Shown: in pieces, positions 35,093 to 44,623 of the stretch
How positions within the stretch are numbered: the stretch's first letter is position 1
Layout: every line of letters starts with the position of its first letter
Translations under genes and position numbers: made by a program
Notes under the pieces: generated by a model
Told to the model about the DNA's origin: nothing
What the model saw: the letters and a program-made list of their open reading frames with translations, nothing else
The model's database searches: none
Assembly: GCA_937901965.1 (NCBI GenBank)
Contig: CALGSW010000010.1
Coordinates: 62,001-126,000 of the forward strand
Direction of reading: 5' to 3'
Source of the DNA: an uncultured Bacteroidota bacterium
GTDB taxonomy: Bacteria; Bacteroidota; Bacteroidia; Bacteroidales; UBA932
Length of the DNA: 64,000 nucleotides

Positions 35093-37396
35093 ATGAATTT
35101 TAAAAATATTTATTTAACAATAATCATATTGTTATGCTATGGTGTTGTAAAATCACAGCCAAATTCAAACAAAGACAAGATATCTTCAATAGCGGGTCAC
35201 ATTATTGAAAAAGAGACAGGAGAGCATATACCATTTGCCACAATAAAGATAGAAGAACTGCGAATAAACTTTTCAGCAGATGCATCGGGACATTTTCACA
35301 GAAACAATATTCCGTCAGGAAGATATAAATTCAGTGCATCTGCGCTAGGATACTTAATAAATGATACTATTATAGAAATTCAACCAGGCAGATTATCAAC
35401 AATAAACTTTGAAATGAGCCAGAGCTCGTTTAATGTTGATGAAGTTGTTGTTACTGCAACGAGAAATGAATCCAAGAGAAAAGAATCCCCTTCTGTTATA
35501 AACGTTATAGGTAAGAGGTTGTTTGAACAATCAGCTTCAACGAACCTGAGTCAGGTTCTAAATTTTCAGCCGGGTGTAAGAGTTGAGGTTAGCTGCCAGA
35601 ATTGTGCTGTCACTCAGGTTAGAATTAATGGTCTTGAAGGTCAATATTCTCAGATTTTACTTGACAGCAGACCTGTTTTCAGCTCACTGGCAGCTGTATA
35701 CGGTATAGAACAACTTCCTGCAAGTATGATTGAAAGAGTAGAGGTTTTAAGGGGCGGTGGTTCTGCTGTATTTGGCTCAAATGCTATTGGAGGGGTTATT
35801 AATATAATAACAAAAGAACCAATTAAAAACACTCTCTCAATTTCAAATCAAACCGGTTTAACTGGTAAAGGTTCAATGGATTATACAACTTCATTAAATA
35901 GTTCGTATGTTACTAGTGATTTTAATACAGGTGTTTATCTATTTGGAATGATAAGAGACAGATCTCCTTATGACAGAGATGGAGATGGATTTAGCGACAT
36001 ACCTGTTCTGGATGCTGAAACTATCGGTTTTAGAGGATATCATAAGTTTGCTCCAAATTCAAAACTAACATTGGAGTATCATCATATGAACGAGTTCAGA
36101 AGAGGTGGAGATTCTCTTTCTAAACCTCCGCATGAGGTGACCGTTGCAGAGCAGGTTAAACACAAAATTAATGGAGGTGCAGCAAAATTTGATGTAAACT
36201 CAAAAGATTATAAACATAAGATTTCAATATTTACTGCAGCTCAAAAAATTGGAAGAGACAGTTATTTTGGAACGAATAAAGATTATAACGCATACGGAAG
36301 AACTGATGATATTACAATCTCAGCAGGTACACAATACTCAACTCAAATAAAGAGACTAATATTTATGCCCTCGGAATTTACGGCAGGGTTTGAGTATAAT
36401 TATAATTTTCTTAAAGATGCAATGCTGGGATATGATCGGATCTTAGAACAAGAAGCAATAACATTTGGTGGTTATATACAGAATGAGTGGAAAAGTGAAA
36501 ATGTTAGTGTCTTAATAGGTGCCAGGCTGGATAAAAATAATCATGTTAGTAAACCAATATTTTCTCCCAGACTCAATTTAAGGTATACTCCAAAGGAGAA
36601 CCTTATTTTTAGGGGTAGTTTCTCCAGCGGTTACAGAGCTCCTCAAGCCTATAGTGAAGATCTCCACGTAGAAGCAGTTGGTGGATATGTAACTTTAATA
36701 GTAATTGATCCATTGCTAAAACCAGAATATTCAAATAGCTTAAGCGCATCAGCCGACTACTCCTTCTTTGCCGGGCCGATTCAGATGAATCTATTGGCTG
36801 AAGTTTTTCATACTAGTTTAAAGGATGTCTTTGCTCTTGAGGCAATTGGCAGAGATGAGGCGGGAAATATCTTACTACTTAGAAAAAACGAAAAAGGGGC
36901 ATTAATATCTGGTGCTAATATTGAATTAAAAGCAAATTATGGTAATTCTCTTTCTGCACAGGCCGGTTTCACAGTTCAGTCCAGCAGATATAAAGAGCTT
37001 TATAAATGGTCAGAAGATCCTAGCCTAACAGCTGATAAGCGCATGCATAAAACTCCTGGAAAATACGGTTATCTGACAGTTTCCTGGAACCCTTATACTC
37101 GTTTTAATACTTCATTCACATGTGTTTATACTGGTAGTATGTTAATGCCGCATTTTGCCGGTTATATTGACAAGGACAGACTACAAGTAACGCCTTCATT
37201 TCTTGATCTAGGTATAAAATTTTCATACGATATAAATATAAGTGGCGACCATATTATTCAGTTAAACGCAGGAATAAAAAACTTTTTGGACTCTTACCAA
37301 ACAGATTTAGACAGAGGTGAATTCAGAGATGCAGGATATGTATATGGACCGGGTAATCCCAGAACCTTTTTTGCAGGAATTAAAATTGATTTATAA
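35093..37396 (+). CDS. TonB-dependent outer-membrane receptor
   Basis: A 767-residue outer-membrane importer driven by the TonB-ExbBD system. A signal peptide (1-21) is followed by a carboxypeptidase-regulatory-like domain (about 30-110), a TonB-box-like VDEVVVTATRN, the plug domain (about 125-240, including QVRINGLEGQYSQILLDSRP and RVEVLRGGGSAVFGSNAIGG) and a 22-strand-type barrel. A CQNC pair lies within the plug. It belongs to the BtuB/FepA/ferrienterochelin-type receptors rather than SusC, being short and without a SusD partner. The adjacent histidine-rich protein suggests a metal or metal-chelate substrate. Its stop overlaps the convergent patatin gene by six bases. Confidence 0.92.
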   Translation: MNFKNIYLTIIILLCYGVVKSQPNSNKDKISSIAGHIIEKETGEHIPFATIKIEELRINFSADASGHFHRNNIPSGRYKFSASALGYLINDTIIEIQPGRLSTINFEMSQSSFNVDEVVVTATRNESKRKESPSVINVIGKRLFEQSASTNLSQVLNFQPGVRVEVSCQNCAVTQVRINGLEGQYSQILLDSRPVFSSLAAVYGIEQLPASMIERVEVLRGGGSAVFGSNAIGGVINIITKEPIKNTLSISNQTGLTGKGSMDYTTSLNSSYVTSDFNTGVYLFGMIRDRSPYDRDGDGFSDIPVLDAETIGFRGYHKFAPNSKLTLEYHHMNEFRRGGDSLSKPPHEVTVAEQVKHKINGGAAKFDVNSKDYKHKISIFTAAQKIGRDSYFGTNKDYNAYGRTDDITISAGTQYSTQIKRLIFMPSEFTAGFEYNYNFLKDAMLGYDRILEQEAITFGGYIQNEWKSENVSVLIGARLDKNNHVSKPIFSPRLNLRYTPKENLIFRGSFSSGYRAPQAYSEDLHVEAVGGYVTLIVIDPLLKPEYSNSLSASADYSFFAGPIQMNLLAEVFHTSLKDVFALEAIGRDEAGNILLLRKNEKGALISGANIELKANYGNSLSAQAGFTVQSSRYKELYKWSEDPSLTADKRMHKTPGKYGYLTVSWNPYTRFNTSFTCVYTGSMLMPHFAGYIDKDRLQVTPSFLDLGIKFSYDINISGDHIIQLNAGIKNFLDSYQTDLDRGEFRDAGYVYGPGNPRTFFAGIKIDL

Positions 37397-38137
37397 GTCT
37401 AATGCTCTGCTCATTGCATCATATCCCATTTTAAATATTATATCCACTTTTTTAAGATCAAAAGTTTTAAATTGCATAGCGCTCTCAACTTCAACAAGGA
37501 TATCACACATCTTTTTATCCTCCAGAGTATTTGCTCTGAACATAAAGTGATATGAACGCTCTGCAATTCCAACAATATTCTTTGAGTATTTTTCAGTGAC
37601 GAGGGGGCTTGCGTTGACGCCAATAACTTTATCGCATTCACCCCTTATTACTGAAACCGGGAAATTTTTAAAGATCCCGCCGTCTGCATAAAGCTTACCG
37701 TTAATCTCAACAGGGTTAAATATAACCGGAACGCATGCAGATGCAGTAATTTTTTTTATTAACTCTCCTTCAGAGAATACTTCATACCTGCCATCATCAA
37801 GATTTGTAGCAACAACTTTTACAGGTATTTTTAACTCCTCAAATGTTTTTACAGAAATACTCGATTTAAGAAGTTTAATAAAACCTGTAGGTTTGAAGAG
37901 TCCTTTATTGGGAATATTTAATTCTACGAAGTAATTAAAATCCTTATCGTTGAATAGTTCAACAATTTTTTCCGGAGAATTTCCACCAGCATAAAGAGCA
38001 GCTACAATTGCTCCTGCACTTGTACCTGCAATAATATCCGGAATTATGCCTCTCTCTTCAAGAGCTTTGATTGCTCCCGCATGAGCAAATCCTTTTACAC
38101 CACCTCCAGATAAAACAAGCCCTAAAGGATATTTCAT
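37391..38137 (-). CDS. Patatin-like phospholipase, last gene of the chemosensory operon
   Basis: A 248-residue patatin-fold lipid acyl hydrolase of the RssA/YchK-like group. The oxyanion loop LSGGGVKGFAHAG is at the N-terminus, the nucleophile motif GTSAGAIVAAL follows, and DGGIFKNFPV supplies the Asp of the Ser-Asp dyad. There is no signal peptide, so it acts inside the cell, probably on membrane lipids. The gene starts three bases after the stop of the response regulator/kinase gene, so it is co-transcribed with the chemosensory genes. By inference it could be an effector, but it may be a passenger. Confidence 0.88.
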   Translation of the reverse strand: MKYPLGLVLSGGGVKGFAHAGAIKALEERGIIPDIIAGTSAGAIVAALYAGGNSPEKIVELFNDKDFNYFVELNIPNKGLFKPTGFIKLLKSSISVKTFEELKIPVKVVATNLDDGRYEVFSEGELIKKITASACVPVIFNPVEINGKLYADGGIFKNFPVSVIRGECDKVIGVNASPLVTEKYSKNIVGIAERSYHFMFRANTLEDKKMCDILVEVESAMQFKTFDLKKVDIIFKMGYDAMSRALDL

Positions 38138-38140
38138 TGC

Positions 38141-39397
38141 TTAGCTGATAGTAAAGAAAAATCTGGCTCCTTTGCCTATTTGTGATTCAGCCCACACACT
38201 GCCACCATGCCGCTCAATAACTCTTTTTACTGTTGATAAACCAACGCCGGTTCCACTGAAATCATCACCATGATACCTGACAAATGGTTTAAATAATTCA
38301 TCTGCTTTATCTGAATCAAAGCCCGCTCCATTATCTTCAACACAAAAAACCACACTTCCCAGACTCTCTTCTGAATAAAATTTAATTACCGGAGAAACAG
38401 TTTTTGAACTGTATTTAACAGCATTCCCCAACATATTATCTAATACAATACGGATTAAATTTGGGTCCGCATTTGCTTTGAGCCCGTCTTGTATTTCAAT
38501 AGTTGGTTTAACCTCCGAGTATCTCAGTAAAAGATTATCTATTACATCTCTTGCCATGCTTGAAAGATTAACATCTTCTCTTCTCAGCTCGGTTGTTCCG
38601 GATTGTGAAAATGCTAGCAAATCTTTGATGAGTTGTGCCATCTCCTCTGCCGAATCCTTTATGTATCCCATAAACTCCTTATCATCTGAAGACATTTTAC
38701 TGTCTGGATTATCAAGCATTGCAGATGCAAACCCCATTATTACAGAGAGGGGTGATCGCAGATCATGGGAAACAGAACGCGAAAATGATTCCAAATCACT
38801 GTTTGCCTGCTTAAGTTCAGTGTTAGATCTCTCTAGTTGTAACTTTATATCTGTAAGTTCATTGTTTCTTTTTGTTGCGGTCTCATAAACAGAGATTAGA
38901 AGATCAATAATTTGTCTTTTGGAAGATGTTATGGAGTATTCGTTACCTCTGAATTTTAATCTGATAACGTCATTATCTCTTATCTCTGTTGCAATCTCTG
39001 CATTTATTAAAAGATGTTCGATTCTTTCCAGTATCTCTCTCTCCTCATAGGGCTTTGTAACAAAATTATCAGCTCCACACTGCAGCCCTTTGATAATATC
39101 GTCAGGATCTTGAAGTGCAGTGAGTAGCATTACCGGAATATCCTTTAATTTATCATCAGCTTTTATTTTACTGCAATAACCAAAACCATTCATTCCAGGC
39201 ATTATGACATCACTTATAATTAATGCCGGCTTTGAAAGACAAATTGCTTCATAAGCATCTGATGCATTGTAAAAGATTTTGTATTTTATTTCGTTCTTCT
39301 TAAACAGATATTCAAGTCGTTTTGCCTGGACCAATGAATCTTCAGTCGCAACAATATGTCTGTCTCCAAGTAATCTTGATATACTGCTATTGCTCAT
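38141..39397 (-). CDS. Response regulator fused to a histidine kinase (REC - HisKA - HATPase)
   Basis: A 418-residue cytoplasmic protein. The N-terminal receiver has the acidic pair in VATEDS, Asp63 (IISDVIMPGMNG) and the Lys in VTKPYEE. A linker with a coiled coil (about 150-205) leads to the HisKA box SFSRSVSHDLRSPLSVI (His211) and the ATPase with DNGAGFD and SGTGVGLSTVKRV. It takes the place where Wsp systems have the WspR diguanylate cyclase. I infer that CheA phosphorylates its receiver and so changes the kinase, whose own target is unknown. It overlaps cheB by four bases. Confidence 0.9.
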   Translation of the reverse strand: MSNSSISRLLGDRHIVATEDSLVQAKRLEYLFKKNEIKYKIFYNASDAYEAICLSKPALIISDVIMPGMNGFGYCSKIKADDKLKDIPVMLLTALQDPDDIIKGLQCGADNFVTKPYEEREILERIEHLLINAEIATEIRDNDVIRLKFRGNEYSITSSKRQIIDLLISVYETATKRNNELTDIKLQLERSNTELKQANSDLESFSRSVSHDLRSPLSVIMGFASAMLDNPDSKMSSDDKEFMGYIKDSAEEMAQLIKDLLAFSQSGTTELRREDVNLSSMARDVIDNLLLRYSEVKPTIEIQDGLKANADPNLIRIVLDNMLGNAVKYSSKTVSPVIKFYSEESLGSVVFCVEDNGAGFDSDKADELFKPFVRYHGDDFSGTGVGLSTVKRVIERHGGSVWAESQIGKGARFFFTIS

Positions 39398-40467
39398 TTT
39401 ATATAAATATGATTTAGTTTTCTTGCAATTTCATCTGGATTGAGTACAGCACAGGCAGCTCCAAGTTTAAGAGCTTCTCCGGGCATACCATAAATTAAAG
39501 CAGAGCTGATATCCTGAATAAATGTAAAAGCACCGGTGTCTTTCATGAATTTTAATCCTGATGCTCCATCTCGTCCCATCCCCGACAGAATTATACCAAC
39601 AGAGTTTTCACCGTAATATTTTGCAATACTTTTAAAAAGAATATCAACAGATGGTTTGTGAAGTGAATCAATATCATTCCCGTTCAATATTGAAATAACT
39701 CCATTTTCAATAATCATGTGAGAATCGGGTGGGGGTATATAAATTTTACCGGATAAAGGCTTCTCTCCATTAATCGCTATTACTGCTTCAATATTTGAAA
39801 AGGTATTAATCCATGTTGTAAATCCCTGTATAAAATTTTGGTCAATGTGTTGTATTAAAAGAATGGGTAACGGGAAATTTGGAGAGATTTCTGTAAGTAA
39901 TGTTTTTAAAGCCTCGGGACCACCGGCAGAAGCACCTATTGCAACAATCCTGGCATTCACATTTATTTTACAGGTTTCGCCAACTGTTGTCATTGATTTT
40001 TTTAAATCAAGATTGTATGCTTTACCATTATTGCTCCTTCTTACAACCTTGACTTCTGCCATTAATTTAATTGAGTTTATGTATTTTACTGCTGATGATT
40101 CAAAAGTTTCATGACCTGGACCATGAGGTTTTGGCAGTACCATTACAGCACCTGCCTCTAGCTCACGAATGGCTGTAAGCACATCATTATCACGATATAT
40201 GCTACTAACAATTATGACAGGTGCCGGGCATAAACTCATAATTCTTTTTGTAGCTTCAATCCCATCCATTACGGGCATATTAATATCCATGCTTACTACA
40301 TCCGGCTTGTGCTTCATAGCCATTTCCACTGCCTCTTTCCCATCTGTTGCCGTAGCAACTACATCAATCATTGGATCTTCAGACAGGATACCGGCGAGTA
40401 ACCTTCTACCCACAGAAGAGTCGTCTGCAATTAATACCCTTATAGGTGATCTGATCTCCTTTTTCAT
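39394..40467 (-). CDS. cheB: Chemoreceptor glutamate methylesterase CheB
   Basis: A 357-residue enzyme that removes methyl groups from chemoreceptors and resets sensitivity. The receiver has DD acidic residues and Asp61 (VVSMDINMPVMDG). The esterase domain has the catalytic triad Ser180 (AIGASAGGPEAL), His207 (LIQHID) and Asp300 (SGMGRDGA). Domain order and length are standard, so activation by CheA phosphorylation is expected. It lies ten bases after cheA and overlaps the following REC-kinase gene by four bases. In Wsp systems the equivalent is WspF. Confidence 0.95.
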   Translation of the reverse strand: MKKEIRSPIRVLIADDSSVGRRLLAGILSEDPMIDVVATATDGKEAVEMAMKHKPDVVSMDINMPVMDGIEATKRIMSLCPAPVIIVSSIYRDNDVLTAIRELEAGAVMVLPKPHGPGHETFESSAVKYINSIKLMAEVKVVRRSNNGKAYNLDLKKSMTTVGETCKINVNARIVAIGASAGGPEALKTLLTEISPNFPLPILLIQHIDQNFIQGFTTWINTFSNIEAVIAINGEKPLSGKIYIPPPDSHMIIENGVISILNGNDIDSLHKPSVDILFKSIAKYYGENSVGIILSGMGRDGASGLKFMKDTGAFTFIQDISSALIYGMPGEALKLGAACAVLNPDEIARKLNHIYIK

Positions 40468-40477
40468 CCCTAAAATG

Positions 40478-42607
40478 TTAAATCAATCTTCTTATAGTAT
40501 CTGTAAGGTTACTCTTCTCAAAACTTCCTTTAACTATATATGCATTTGCACCTGCATCTAACCCTCTTTGCATATCTTTAGGAGACTCAAGTGTTGTTAC
40601 CAAAATTACAGGTATTTCTGAATATCTGCTATCTCCACGGATTTTAGTTGTTAGTTCAAAACCATTCATATTTGGCATCTCAATGTCCGTTACCACAGCA
40701 TCATAAGTTGTTTCCTGAAGCATTTTATATGCTTCAACACCATCAACAGCAACATCTGTTTCGTAACCTGCATTTTCCACAATACTTTTAAGCATGCTCC
40801 TTACAGTTATTGAGTCCTCAACGACCAGGATTCTCTGTTTTTGATCCAAAGTAGTTGTAATTTTGGAGGTGTCAGTGAAACCTCCAAAATCTCCTCCGGT
40901 AGCCCCTTCAATAAGTTCATTGACGTTAACAACAGGGATCAGCACTCCATTGCCCACCATTGTAACGCCTGTAATTTTTTTTATACCTTTCAACTGTTTC
41001 CCAAGTGGTTTGATAATACCTTCAACCTCTTCAATAATTTTATCAACTTTAAAGGCCATCCTTTTATGATTAGAATTAAGAATGAGTGCAGGTTTAAATT
41101 TTGAATCGTTTTGAACAGTTTCAGTAAGTCCCAGAGATTTACCTAAATCCATAAGTCCTACGTAATCACCGGAAATAAGTACAGATGTCCTGTGACCTGA
41201 GTTAATTATTTCACTATCAACTACTCCAATAACTTTTTCAATAAAATTTGATGGGATAAGAAATTGCTGATTGAAACTTGTAACTAATAAACCTCTGAAC
41301 GTGGCAATCGTCTGAGGTATTTTAATTATAAACTTAGTCCCTTTACCATACTCAGAGTCAACAGAAACTGTTCCGCCAAGATTGCATATTTTCTCAGAAA
41401 CAATTGCCATCCCAAGCCCTCTGCCGGAAATTTCAGTAATCATATCGCTGGATGAAACTCCAGAAGAAAATATCAGGTTCATCTTTTCATGTGAAGAAAG
41501 AAGTTCAGCCCGCTCGTGATCAATAATACCATTCTTGATTGCAGATTTTATAACCTTATCAATTTTTATTCCTCCTCCATCATCACAAACTGATATTGAT
41601 AGTTTTGCATCAGCATCCTTTGATATTACTATTGAGATTTTGCCAGTAGTAGACTTCCCTGAGAGAGATCTCTCTTTGGGACTCTCTATTCCATGATCTG
41701 CACAATTCCTGATTAAATGGATAAGAGGGTCTTTCAACTCCTCAAGTATACGTTTATCAATTTCATAGAAATCTCCTTTAATCTCAACCTCAATCTCTTT
41801 TCCATTATCTCTAGTCAGGTCTCTGACAACTCTTGGAACAATATTTAAAATAGTTGAAAAAGGCAAAAGAAGTGTTGACTTTACATCAATTATTATATCA
41901 TCAACCATCCTGTTTGCAACATGAATAAATCTGGTTAAATCTCCATAAAGATATTCCAGTTTATCATCTTTAATTCTGACTCTGATTTCTTCCAGCTCAC
42001 TTTTATAAAAGGCTAAAGTTGTTTTAAAAGCTATGAAATCTTCACTTTGGGCCAATATTTTATTTAGTTTCTGAGATGAAATCCTAATAGTTTCGCTTTC
42101 TGTTTCAACCTTTTTTGGGACTTCAAGGATTTGGGTATTCTCTTTTCCTGATGTTTTTTGTTTTGTTATTTGTGATTCATTTTCTTCTTTTTTTACAACT
42201 TCTTTGTGGATGAATTCAAGATTCTTGATTAATAAAGGAAGATTTGGAAGCTTTCTTTCTGTTCCGCTCTCTTTTATATTTGATAGCATAAACCGTAATG
42301 AATCTACTGATTTATGCATAACATCAAACAAAGAGTTAAAGAGACTTCCTTCACCATTCTTAAGGGAGCTCATCACGTTTTCCATAAGCATACAGATCTT
42401 TTCTGTATCAGTAAGGTTAACAGCTCTAGCAGCACCTTTTAAAGAATGGGTCTCTCTATAAACTTTTTCAAGAACTGATTTATCCGGATTTTCACTTCCA
42501 TTTTCCAGTACAATTAAACCTTCGTCAATAGAAGAAAGATGTTCTTCAGCCTCAATTTCAAAATCCTGAAGCAGTTCCCGTAAAAGCTCATCCTGGTTAA
42601 TTGCCAT
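40478..42607 (-). CDS. cheA: Chemotaxis kinase CheA fused to a C-terminal receiver
   Basis: A 709-residue hybrid CheA. The P1 phosphotransfer domain has THSLKGAARAV (His54). There is no obvious CheY-binding P2 domain. The dimerisation region (about 165-240), the ATPase (LIRNCADHGIESPKER, GRGLGMAIVSEKI) and a CheW-like P5 domain follow. The C-terminus is a receiver with VVEDS, AVVTDIEMPNMNG and the IVKGSFEKSNL loop seen in CheA-REC hybrids such as WspE. No free cheY is in the cluster, so phosphate should go to this receiver, to CheB and to the REC-kinase. It starts five bases after the receptor gene. Confidence 0.95.
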   Translation of the reverse strand: MAINQDELLRELLQDFEIEAEEHLSSIDEGLIVLENGSENPDKSVLEKVYRETHSLKGAARAVNLTDTEKICMLMENVMSSLKNGEGSLFNSLFDVMHKSVDSLRFMLSNIKESGTERKLPNLPLLIKNLEFIHKEVVKKEENESQITKQKTSGKENTQILEVPKKVETESETIRISSQKLNKILAQSEDFIAFKTTLAFYKSELEEIRVRIKDDKLEYLYGDLTRFIHVANRMVDDIIIDVKSTLLLPFSTILNIVPRVVRDLTRDNGKEIEVEIKGDFYEIDKRILEELKDPLIHLIRNCADHGIESPKERSLSGKSTTGKISIVISKDADAKLSISVCDDGGGIKIDKVIKSAIKNGIIDHERAELLSSHEKMNLIFSSGVSSSDMITEISGRGLGMAIVSEKICNLGGTVSVDSEYGKGTKFIIKIPQTIATFRGLLVTSFNQQFLIPSNFIEKVIGVVDSEIINSGHRTSVLISGDYVGLMDLGKSLGLTETVQNDSKFKPALILNSNHKRMAFKVDKIIEEVEGIIKPLGKQLKGIKKITGVTMVGNGVLIPVVNVNELIEGATGGDFGGFTDTSKITTTLDQKQRILVVEDSITVRSMLKSIVENAGYETDVAVDGVEAYKMLQETTYDAVVTDIEMPNMNGFELTTKIRGDSRYSEIPVILVTTLESPKDMQRGLDAGANAYIVKGSFEKSNLTDTIRRLI

Positions 42608-42612
42608 TTGAA

Positions 42613-44115
42613 TTATAAGTTGTATTTAATTATAATAGTCTTCAAATTTCGTCCGAGCTGATGGATTTTTTGAGCAGTGTCCTGAGTGTGATTAATTCCA
42701 ACAACATTTTGTTCGCTAGCCCGTTTAATATTTTCCATCGCAGGGACAATCTGATCCATACCTGCCATTTGCTGCCTGGTAGAGGATGAAATTTGAATTG
42801 CGGCCTCAACTGCATCTTCAACATTGTCGGCTAATATATCTATAACCTCACCACTCTCTTTAACTCTCCTGATTCCCTCCTCAACACTTTTAGCCCCTTG
42901 ATCTGTAACGCCAACTGTAGAATTCACCGACTTGTTAATTTCATTCAAAATTTCTTTAACTTGTTGAGTCGCTCTTTTTGACTGGTCTGCCAACGAGCGT
43001 ATCTCCTGAGCCACAATAGTGAATCCCCTTCCATGTTCCCCTGCTTTCGCTGCTTCAATTGCTGCATTCACAGCAAGTAAATTTGACTGATCAGCAATAT
43101 CCGCAACAGTAGAAGTGATTTCAGCAATTGTCCTGTTTTGCTCTGATAATTTCACAACAGTATCTGAAATGAGATGCATTTGATTATCAATATGCTGAAT
43201 AGCAGATGTAAGCTTCTTTATGGAGTCTCTGCCTTTATCTGCTGAATCAGAGGCTTTTTGAGAACTCTCCATCAGAGATTGAGCTTTCTGATTTGATACA
43301 TTTGCAGTCTGCCTTACCTCCTCAATTGTTGTAGTTGTTTCAGTAACAGCAGTTGCAGTCTCAGCTGCACCTGCTGAAATCTCTGTTACAGCGCTCAAAA
43401 TATCAGATGATGCATTTCCCAGAATTTCTACTCCAGCTTTAATCTCGGCTGTTATTTTTCTAACTATCCTTAAAGTCCAGATAGCAATTGCAATAACCAA
43501 GAAAACTAAAATGCTGCCTAAAACAAGTAGTTGCCATACTACAATATTTTCAGCTTTCTCGCTAAGAGCATGAGTTTTAGCCTTCATTTCTAACAAATTT
43601 AACTCAATCTGTATTGACTTTTCACGAATTCTCTCATATAAAAGATCTTGCTCCTCTGAAACAACTTTTTTTGCATCATCTGTTCTACCTTCAGATATCA
43701 GTGTCATCATGATTTTCCGATTTTCAACGTATTTTTCAACGTCAATTTTCAAATCACTCATTAAAATTTCCTGATCTGGATATGCATTTAACATACTATC
43801 AAGCCCGTTAGTTTTTTTCAGTATATCTATATGTTTCTGTTCAATTTTTTGCTTAAAGTCAATATTGTTAAGTTTTTCAGGATAAAATAGAGCTTCAAGG
43901 CTTAGTGCCCTAAGTCTGTTTTCGTCTGCTCTTAAACCTGTCAATTCATATGCAAGCGTGTCAAGAAGTGAATTTTCTTTTACAACATTGCTCATTCGTC
44001 GGTGATTTGTGTAAGAGATTATGGAGAAGAGTATTGTAGCAACAACTATTACAACAAACCCAATAATCATCTTGCCTCTGGTTCTAAGTCTTAAGAAGTT
44101 TTCCATATTATTCAA
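42613..44115 (-). CDS. Methyl-accepting chemotaxis protein
   Basis: A 500-residue inner-membrane chemoreceptor. Membrane segments are at about 16-36 and 191-214, enclosing a helical periplasmic domain of about 150 residues like the four-helix-bundle sensor. The cytoplasmic signalling hairpin has its tip near residue 350-360 (DQSNLLAVNAAIEAAKAGE, then GRGFTIVAQEIRSLAD). The two arms seem about equal in length (roughly 140 residues each) if the hairpin starts straight after the second membrane segment, so I see no room for a standard HAMP domain. It lacks the C-terminal CheR-binding pentapeptide. It overlaps the cheW gene by eight bases. Confidence 0.93.
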   Translation of the reverse strand: MNNMENFLRLRTRGKMIIGFVVIVVATILFSIISYTNHRRMSNVVKENSLLDTLAYELTGLRADENRLRALSLEALFYPEKLNNIDFKQKIEQKHIDILKKTNGLDSMLNAYPDQEILMSDLKIDVEKYVENRKIMMTLISEGRTDDAKKVVSEEQDLLYERIREKSIQIELNLLEMKAKTHALSEKAENIVVWQLLVLGSILVFLVIAIAIWTLRIVRKITAEIKAGVEILGNASSDILSAVTEISAGAAETATAVTETTTTIEEVRQTANVSNQKAQSLMESSQKASDSADKGRDSIKKLTSAIQHIDNQMHLISDTVVKLSEQNRTIAEITSTVADIADQSNLLAVNAAIEAAKAGEHGRGFTIVAQEIRSLADQSKRATQQVKEILNEINKSVNSTVGVTDQGAKSVEEGIRRVKESGEVIDILADNVEDAVEAAIQISSSTRQQMAGMDQIVPAMENIKRASEQNVVGINHTQDTAQKIHQLGRNLKTIIIKYNL

Positions 44116-44623
44116 TAATTATTTTTTTATTTTCAGTTAAAGCTTTCCCATTTAAAATCAATGCACCTGAATCACAAATCCCGGAGATAAACTCTTTATA
44201 AAGGCTATTGTAATTATCAGGTACATCTGAAATTGCCGATATTAATTTTTCAGAAAATCCCAGTATTTCATCCGCCACTATTCCAAATTCAATATCACCA
44301 TTTGAAATGATAATTAATTTATTTAGCTCAGAAAGTCCATATTCTTTAGATGATAAAAAACGGTTAATATTTACTGCGGAATAAATAATCCCCCTGATAT
44401 TTGCAACACCCACAACAAAGTCTGGAGTCCCCGGAATTGTAGTAAAGGAGCCAACTCTTACGACCTCTTTAATCCACTTATTCTCTATTGCATATGTTTC
44501 TTTTACTACCCTGAATACTAAGTAATTGACGCTATCAAAATGATCTTTAATAATAATTTTTTTAGCATTCTGTTTAGCCCTGCTCTTTAATAAAATTTTA
44601 TCCCTGTTCATTTTGTGGTTCAA
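44108..44623 (-). CDS. cheW: CheW adaptor (second copy in the operon)
   Basis: A 171-residue adaptor that couples receptors to CheA. The CheW fold is recognised from VNYLVFRVVKETYAIENKWIKEVV, split over the first strands, the FVVGVANIRGIIYSAVNINRFL motif and FGIVADEILGF. The protein has a basic N-terminal extension of about 30 residues and a longer C-terminus than minimal CheW. It overlaps cheR by 26 bases and the receptor gene by eight. Two different CheW genes flank cheR, as in Wsp (WspB and WspD). Confidence 0.9.
   Translation of the reverse strand: MNHKMNRDKILLKSRAKQNAKKIIIKDHFDSVNYLVFRVVKETYAIENKWIKEVVRVGSFTTIPGTPDFVVGVANIRGIIYSAVNINRFLSSKEYGLSELNKLIIISNGDIEFGIVADEILGFSEKLISAISDVPDNYNSLYKEFISGICDSGALILNGKALTENKKIIIE

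Noticed and set aside
38478..38888. Open frame of 136 codons on the plus strand
   Set aside because: It lies wholly antisense to the REC-kinase gene, whose motifs are intact. The serine-rich product looks like an antisense shadow.
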